From an uncultured Eggerthellaceae bacterium (GTDB lineage Bacteria > Actinomycetota > Coriobacteriia > Coriobacteriales > Eggerthellaceae), in the NCBI GenBank assembly GCA_946631805.1, contig CAMPAJ010000005.1, positions 1-17,735 of the forward strand: 17,735 bases of DNA, written 5' to 3'. This document shows positions 13,550 through 17,735 of this stretch, piece after piece. The notes below the pieces were generated by a model, which saw nothing but the letters and a program-made list of their open reading frames with translations, was not told the origin of the DNA and made no database searches. The position numbers were made by a program, and so were the translations under genes. Within the stretch, counting starts at the first letter, position 1. Every line of letters begins with the position of its first letter.

Positions 13550-15343
13550 GTGGAGATACGGCAACAAATTGGCAAAGCGGCGTTGATGTTGGTCGTCGTA
13601 TTGCTGTGTGCCTCATTGTCGGCGCTCGAGATGTCGGGGCGCGCTTCTTCGAATGCCTATGCTGAAGAGCTGCCGACTTCGGGCTCGGCTGTTTCGTCGA
13701 GCGCGTCGGGCGAAAACCCGTCCTCGGGTTCTGCAGCATCGGGTGAAAACCAAAACTCCGATGGCCCGGAAGATCCGGAAGACCCGGAAGCTTCATCTGG
13801 CTCATCTGGTGAATCGGCATCGAGTGCTGCATCCGAACCCGATAAGAGCTCAAGTGCTGCAGAGCCTTCGAACTCGTCCTCATCGTCCTCATCGTCCGAG
13901 GCATCGAGTTCATCTTCGGCATCGGCGTCTTCCGAAAACTCGTCTTCCAGTGCGTCTTCCGAGTCGTCAGCTGCATCCGATCCGGCCAGCTCTTCCAGCT
14001 CCTCGGCTGCATCCGACGAAACGCCCCTGCAGAAGGCGAAGCGCCTCATTGCGGCGCTTCCCGCCGATCCCGACGACATTACGGAAAGCTATCGCGGTGC
14101 AGTCGAAGCAGCTACGGAAGCCTATAACGCCCTGACGCCGAACGAGCGGGCCGAGCTCGATAGTACAAAAGTGGGGCAGAACGACGTGGCTTATGGCCGC
14201 TGGCTCGAATCGGCGCAGTGGGCCAGCGAGGTGCTCGACCCCGTCGCAAACGAGGTCGCACTTGCGGACGGGGACTACACTGCTTATGTGACGTCCTCGT
14301 CGAGCATGGGCAAATCGGTTTCGCAGCGAGTCCGTTCATGGTCGGTTTCCAAGCTTGTTGCCGCAGATGGCAAGGTTATGGCCACCGTCAAATGCAATAC
14401 CCAGAGCGCGTTTTCGAGGATGCGCATCGGGAACAAAAGCTACAAGGCTACATTCGTGGATGGCGTGCCGCAGTTCGAGGTGCCCATGGCGATTAACGCG
14501 ACAACGACGTTCACGGTCGACGTAAACGACATAGGCGATTCGATTGCGTATCGGATAACCGTGACCGTCCCGCTTAACCCCGCAAATGCGAACGATGTGG
14601 CAACCGCTAAAAAGAAGGCGCAATCTGCTCAGAAAAAAGCAGCATCCGCCTATGTGGCATCGGACGCCGCCCTCGTGACGACGGCGGCGAAAAACCTGCA
14701 AAGCGTGACGTCGAAGGGCAACGTATACGCCATCGAGCTGGAGGTGGCTTCGAATGCCCTTGATGATGCGATAGCGTCGGCTAAGCCCATTCAACCTGCC
14801 AGTGGCTCTAAGCAGAGCGCGAGCTCGAAGCCGGGGTCGAAGTCATCTGCGAGCAGCGTCGGTTCCAAGAGCTCTGCCGCCTCCGGTGGCTCTTCGGGCT
14901 CGGGAGGTGCTGCCGGTTCGTCGGCTTCTGCTGCCACGGCGCAAAGCTCGGGGTCTTCGCCAACGGCCGTCGTGACGGGAGGCTCTAGATCCCAGGTCGT
15001 GCCAACCGTTGCAGGCCGGACCTCGTCGCAACGCAGTGTCACTTCGGGTTCGTCGAGCGCTTCGAGTAAGTCCTCGTCCAAGTCGAGCGCGAGCGCCTGC
15101 TCGTCAAGCGCCTCTGAGGCAAGTGCCCAATCGAAGAGCGGCGATTCTGCTTCGAGTGAACAACCTGCTACGGGCGGCGACGCGGACGATGTGTCGGTAT
15201 CGGGCGTCGCTTTGGCCGGGTCTTCGGATCGTGCGGGCGATTTCCCCTGGCATATCGTTGGGGCCGGCTTCGTGACGGCCCTGCTCCTTGCTGGAATGTG
15301 TACGCGGACGCTGTTGTTCATACGAGCGAAGGACGTGGCATGA
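13550..15343 (+). CDS. NEAT-like domain protein with C-terminal membrane anchor
   Basis: A 597-residue surface protein. The signal peptide (about 1-38) ends AYA before EEL. A long Ser/Glu/Ala-rich linker (40-157) is followed by a helical segment (about 159-230, with AATEAYNALTPNER). A NEAT-like beta domain lies at about 238-341 (ADGDYTAYVTSSSSMGK, AADGKVMATVKC, SIAYRITVTVP), then another helical segment (345-412), a second Ser-rich linker (415-540) and a C-terminal membrane helix (about 568-590) ending in RAK. The layout projects the binding domain through the wall on flexible stalks. The ligand is unknown; haem, corrinoid or a metal complex are candidates by fold and by B12 control. GTG 13550 has AAAGG seven bases upstream. 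The stop overlaps the next start by four bases (ATGA). Confidence 0.77.
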   Translation: MEIRQQIGKAALMLVVVLLCASLSALEMSGRASSNAYAEELPTSGSAVSSSASGENPSSGSAASGENQNSDGPEDPEDPEASSGSSGESASSAASEPDKSSSAAEPSNSSSSSSSSEASSSSSASASSENSSSSASSESSAASDPASSSSSSAASDETPLQKAKRLIAALPADPDDITESYRGAVEAATEAYNALTPNERAELDSTKVGQNDVAYGRWLESAQWASEVLDPVANEVALADGDYTAYVTSSSSMGKSVSQRVRSWSVSKLVAADGKVMATVKCNTQSAFSRMRIGNKSYKATFVDGVPQFEVPMAINATTTFTVDVNDIGDSIAYRITVTVPLNPANANDVATAKKKAQSAQKKAASAYVASDAALVTTAAKNLQSVTSKGNVYAIELEVASNALDDAIASAKPIQPASGSKQSASSKPGSKSSASSVGSKSSAASGGSSGSGGAAGSSASAATAQSSGSSPTAVVTGGSRSQVVPTVAGRTSSQRSVTSGSSSASSKSSSKSSASACSSSASEASAQSKSGDSASSEQPATGGDADDVSVSGVALAGSSDRAGDFPWHIVGAGFVTALLLAGMCTRTLLFIRAKDVA

Positions 15344-16560
15344 TGACGCGCTTTGCATATTCTGCTACAAGATGCCTGATCGGCTTGGCGCTCGCTTTGT
15401 GCGCGGCGGTTCTGGTTCCTAACACCGCCCATGCTTGGTTCAACGACGTGACCGATAGCTATCCCGCTTCTCAGGAGGTTACGACCGGGGGAGACGTCCT
15501 TACGGCGGCGGACATACCCGAAGGGCAGTACGGCATCAGCGCTTCGTCGAGCTCCTATATGTGCAAGATAACCAACGTCACGCTCACGTCGGTTGGCGGG
15601 GAGCTGTGGGTGACCTTCAATCTGAGCAAGGCCTATAACGCCCTGTATCCCGGCTCGGCAGAAGAAGCAGCTGCGGCGACGAATTCGGAAGGCACGGACG
15701 CGAGCAATTACTATATTACCGAGCCGTTCGAAGGCTACGTAGATCGCCAGTTCAGCATCCTCATCGACGCCCTCAACCAGCCGATGCCGCTTGCGACGTA
15801 CAGCGGTGGGAGCAAGGGTCTCGAGGATGGCTTGTGGTATTCGCGCACGGTTTCGTTCAATTCGAGTAGCGAGGTTATGGCGGCCGTCGAAGCCGCCAAG
15901 AATCCTCCCGCCGAGCAGGAACAGCCGAGCGAGCAAAGCCAAGAGCAGGAAACCGGGCAAGACCCGGGGCAAGAAGGCACGACCTACGAAAACGAGACCT
16001 CGGATACGCAAGACGTGCAGGGCGAATCGGAGCAAGATCTTCCGCAAGATGCCAGTGAGCCTTCGGATGGCGCGGAGGCTAAGGACCCGAAAGACGAGGA
16101 AAAGAGCTCCGAGGCGTCGCCGACGAGTGCGCCTGCTGCGGCGCCTGCCGCGCCAAAGCAGTCCGATAATCCTGGAACGGGCAATCCTGCAGGTCAAAGC
16201 GAGGAGCAGTCGAGCGAGGAGCAGCAAGATTCGAACGAGGCGCAAGAGGCTTCTTCGCAATCTGCCGCCAGCAAATCCGCGGAGTCGGCGCAGTCGGCTG
16301 CTGCGTCGAAAAAGACCGGGCGCATGGGTACAGCGCTTTCGTTCGTCGGTGACGAGGTCAAACTCGAAAACGTCGAGCGCCCCGACGTCGACAGGCCCGA
16401 CCGCCCCGATGAAGCCGACGCGGAAAGCGGCGGGCTAGCTGCCGTAGCGGCCATAGTATTTATGAACGTCGCCCTTGCTGCGGTGTTGGTGCTCGGTATC
16501 CGTAGGCTTTATGCCGGTCGTTTGGGATTATCAGGGAATGCTCTGGGAGATGCAGCATAG
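15340..16560 (+). CDS. NEAT-like domain protein with acidic stalk and C-terminal membrane anchor
   Basis: A 406-residue surface protein. The signal peptide (1-32) ends AHA before WFN. A NEAT-like domain (about 56-175) has IPEGQYGISASSSSYMCKI, VTFNLSKAYNALYPGSAEEA, LNQPMPLATYS and GLWYSRTVSF. The last resembles SNWYNRSFTF of the 6228 product, which supports common ancestry. A long Gln/Glu/Ser/Asp-rich acidic stalk (about 185-330) and a C-terminal membrane helix (about 366-388) ending RRLYAGR follow. It is translationally coupled to the gene before it (ATGA overlap; AAGGA six bases before ATG 15340) and lies 17 bases before the ExbB-like gene. The paired NEAT-like anchored proteins beside a motor-like channel suggest a receptor role. 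Function is inferred; the ligand is unknown. Confidence 0.78.
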   Translation: MMTRFAYSATRCLIGLALALCAAVLVPNTAHAWFNDVTDSYPASQEVTTGGDVLTAADIPEGQYGISASSSSYMCKITNVTLTSVGGELWVTFNLSKAYNALYPGSAEEAAAATNSEGTDASNYYITEPFEGYVDRQFSILIDALNQPMPLATYSGGSKGLEDGLWYSRTVSFNSSSEVMAAVEAAKNPPAEQEQPSEQSQEQETGQDPGQEGTTYENETSDTQDVQGESEQDLPQDASEPSDGAEAKDPKDEEKSSEASPTSAPAAAPAAPKQSDNPGTGNPAGQSEEQSSEEQQDSNEAQEASSQSAASKSAESAQSAAASKKTGRMGTALSFVGDEVKLENVERPDVDRPDRPDEADAESGGLAAVAAIVFMNVALAAVLVLGIRRLYAGRLGLSGNALGDAA

Positions 16561-16577
16561 TAAGAGTAGGAGTTTGT

Positions 16578-17267
16578 ATGCCAATCGAAGTGATGCGCAC
16601 AATCGCAAGTTCGCTGGAAACGCCCGTCGTGGTGATGCTTATTGCGCTCGTGTGCGCAATGGTCGTGATTGTCGGTATGCTCATAGCCGAGCTGTTTACG
16701 GAGCGGCTCCAGTTCAAGGCGTCGCTGCCGAAGCTCGTCGACGATTTGCGAGCCGAGCCGGATACCGTCATGGTCATCGAGCGGAGTGAGCTCTTGCGCA
16801 GGCAGAAGGACGCCTTGCTGGAATTGCTCGCGCATCCGCTCATCGACGAGGCTTCGCGCGAATCGCTGGCCGTGAACCTGGTGGCGAAAGAGCAGGAGCA
16901 TTTCGACATTCGCGTGAAGATCACCGACACCATTGCAAAAGTGGCGCCGATGTTCGGCCTTATGGGGACGCTCATCCCGCTTGGCCCGGGCCTGATCGCC
17001 ATTGGCGAAGGCAACACCGAGGTGCTTTCGCAAAGCCTGCTCATCGCGTTCGACACGACAATTTTGGGCTTGATCGCGGCAGCCGTGGCGCTCGTGGTCT
17101 CCGTGATTCGCAAGACCTGGTACGCAAAATACATGGCGGCATTCGAGAGCGCGGCCGAATGCACGCTCCAGATTGCAAACGAGCAGGCGCAGTCCACCGA
17201 CTCCAAGGAGCCGATTGATTGGAATTCGCGTGCGAAAGATTTGGGGGAGAGCGATGATCAGGCGTAA
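16578..17267 (+). CDS. MotA/TolQ/ExbB-family ion channel subunit
   Basis: A 229-residue membrane protein with helices at about 15-38, 118-145 and 152-178 and a cytoplasmic domain between the first and second, as in ExbB/TolQ. The signature is KVAPMFGLMGTLIPLGPGL followed by IAFDTTILGLIAAAVAL. The IPLGPGL form recalls the archaeal and anaerobe subgroup that accompanies DUF2149 proteins. In the known systems such subunits form pentameric channels that turn proton or sodium flow into mechanical work on a partner. The start ATG 16578 has TAGGAG seven bases upstream. It overlaps the next gene by 14 bases. In a monoderm with no outer membrane, the driven partner cannot be a TonB-dependent transporter and is unknown. 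The upstream anchored surface proteins are candidates. Confidence 0.9.
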   Translation: MPIEVMRTIASSLETPVVVMLIALVCAMVVIVGMLIAELFTERLQFKASLPKLVDDLRAEPDTVMVIERSELLRRQKDALLELLAHPLIDEASRESLAVNLVAKEQEHFDIRVKITDTIAKVAPMFGLMGTLIPLGPGLIAIGEGNTEVLSQSLLIAFDTTILGLIAAAVALVVSVIRKTWYAKYMAAFESAAECTLQIANEQAQSTDSKEPIDWNSRAKDLGESDDQA

Positions 17268-17553
17268 GCACAGCATGTCGTTGCGGCGTCAGGGCGGCTA
17301 CGTCGAAGAAGACGTCAACCCCAACAGCTACCTGACCAACCTTGCCGACTGCATGCTGGTCATGTCGGTTGGCCTGCTGGTAGCGCTCGTCGCCCATTAT
17401 GGCGTCGACCTGCATCAGGAGCAGGAAGACATTACCGGCAGTGAAGTGAGCATGGACGCCGACGGCGACGGCATAATCGATGACGGCTACGAGGAGGCGG
17501 GCAAGGTCTACCGCGATGCCGCGACGGGCAAGTACTACCTTGTGCAAGAGTAG
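17254..17553 (+). CDS. DUF2149 / ExbD-like small membrane protein
   Basis: A 99-residue protein with a basic N-terminus (MIRRKHSMSLRRQ), a short cytoplasmic stretch, one membrane helix (about 30-50, NLADCMLVMSVGLLVALVAH) and an acidic outer domain. Asp32 in the helix is placed like the essential aspartate of ExbD/TolR/MotB. The C-terminal GYEEAGKVYRDAATGKYYLV matches my recollection of DUF2149 proteins, which are encoded next to ExbB-like genes and, in methanogens, near CobN-like chelatase genes. An added acidic loop DADGDGIIDDG (68-78) resembles calcium-binding EF-hand or type-3 repeat loops. ATG 17254 is chosen because GGGGGAG lies just upstream and overlap with the ExbB-like gene implies coupling. 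It is most likely the motor partner of that channel and ends the operon. Confidence 0.85.
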   Translation: MIRRKHSMSLRRQGGYVEEDVNPNSYLTNLADCMLVMSVGLLVALVAHYGVDLHQEQEDITGSEVSMDADGDGIIDDGYEEAGKVYRDAATGKYYLVQE

Positions 17554-17587
17554 TGCGGGCAACATTTTGTGCAGTTTGCCGATAATT

Positions 17588-17616
17588 TTATCGACCGCAT
17601 AAATTCTCTTTATAGT
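17588..17616 (+). promoter_or_regulatory. Candidate promoter of the corrinoid-methyltransferase-like gene
   Basis: TATAGT (17611-17616) is 17 bases after TTATCG (17588-17593, weak). The -35 overlaps a 14-bp perfect palindrome CGATAATTTTATCG (17580-17593), which could be an operator. No clear terminator for the preceding operon was seen in 17554-17700. Confidence 0.35.
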
Positions 17617-17700
17617 GCGAGGACAGCGTTCGACTTCTACTGCTACAATCAGCATCGCTGGGTTTTTTGAACACCTTTGTAAGAACCAAGGAGGCACAAC

Positions 17701-17735
17701 GTGATTATCATCGGCGAGAAGATCAACGGCTCCAT
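17701..17735 (+). CDS. Start of a pterin-binding (methyltetrahydrofolate:corrinoid methyltransferase-like) protein, 3' truncated
   Basis: Only eleven codons are visible: GTG then MIIIGEKINGS. This opening matches the N-terminus of the dihydropteroate-synthase-like methyltransferases (AcsE/MtrH-like pterin-binding family), which move a methyl group between tetrahydrofolate and a corrinoid protein. A strong ribosome site AAGGAGG (17689-17695) sits five bases before the GTG. If correct, a B12-using enzyme lies directly beside the B12-regulated operon. So few residues make the call tentative. Confidence 0.6.
   Translation, partial: MIIIGEKINGS

Noticed and set aside
13850..14020. Ser-codon-rich stretch as a DNA repeat or CRISPR-like array
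   Set aside because: It is irregular Ser/Glu/Ala low-complexity coding sequence of a surface stalk, without fixed unit length or spacers.
15157..15340. QPATGG near the C-terminus of the 13550 product as a sortase signal
   Set aside because: It is not LPXTG or a known variant I can defend, and about 25 residues separate it from the membrane helix, too far for a normal sorting signal.
14791..16260. Long minus-strand open frame (489 codons) opposite the two NEAT-like genes
   Set aside because: It runs antisense to two well-supported secreted proteins, has biased Arg/Leu/Ala composition typical of a GC-rich shadow frame, and shows no family motif or ribosome site.

Overview
The window is GC-rich, densely coded and bacterial. 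The surface proteins carry signal peptides and single C-terminal membrane anchors, with no outer-membrane proteins, and several have Lys-rich tails. Gut Coriobacteriia (Eggerthellaceae, Slackia-like) use this style, so I read it as a monoderm actinobacterium. That is an inference; no rRNA gene is present to settle it.

Left part (1-5404). The 3' end of aspS closes with a strong terminator. A small Cys-rich protein gene overlaps a lipoprotein SGNH-hydrolase gene. Then come three minus-strand genes: an Rpn-type PD-(D/E)XK protein with an expanded repeat tail, an apparently orphan RelB/DinJ antitoxin whose promoter sits in a 50-bp near-palindrome, and a BspA-like leucine-rich-repeat surface protein.

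Middle (5405-6227). A long gene-free divergent region holds inverted repeats, a cobalamin riboswitch aptamer (about 5843-5978) and an intrinsic terminator (6078-6104).

Right part (6228-17553). Nine co-oriented genes follow the riboswitch, mostly touching or overlapping: a large NEAT-like surface protein; an FMN-binding domain fused to Ig-like domains; a membrane-anchored FMN-binding protein; a NosR/NapH-like membrane protein with two 4Fe-4S motifs; a triple FMN-binding-repeat protein; two more NEAT-like membrane-anchored proteins; a MotA/TolQ/ExbB-type channel; and a small DUF2149/ExbD-like partner. Read together they look like a B12-regulated envelope machine. Ligand-binding domains face the wall, a flavin/Fe-S relay carries electrons outward, and an ion-driven motor pair sits in the membrane. 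My working hypothesis is acquisition, and possibly reductive release, of a corrinoid, cobalt or related metal cofactor. The riboswitch is direct evidence of B12 control; the transport role is inference.

The window ends at the start of a gene resembling the pterin-binding methyltetrahydrofolate:corrinoid methyltransferases, itself a B12-linked enzyme family. No tRNA, rRNA, CRISPR or insertion sequence was seen.
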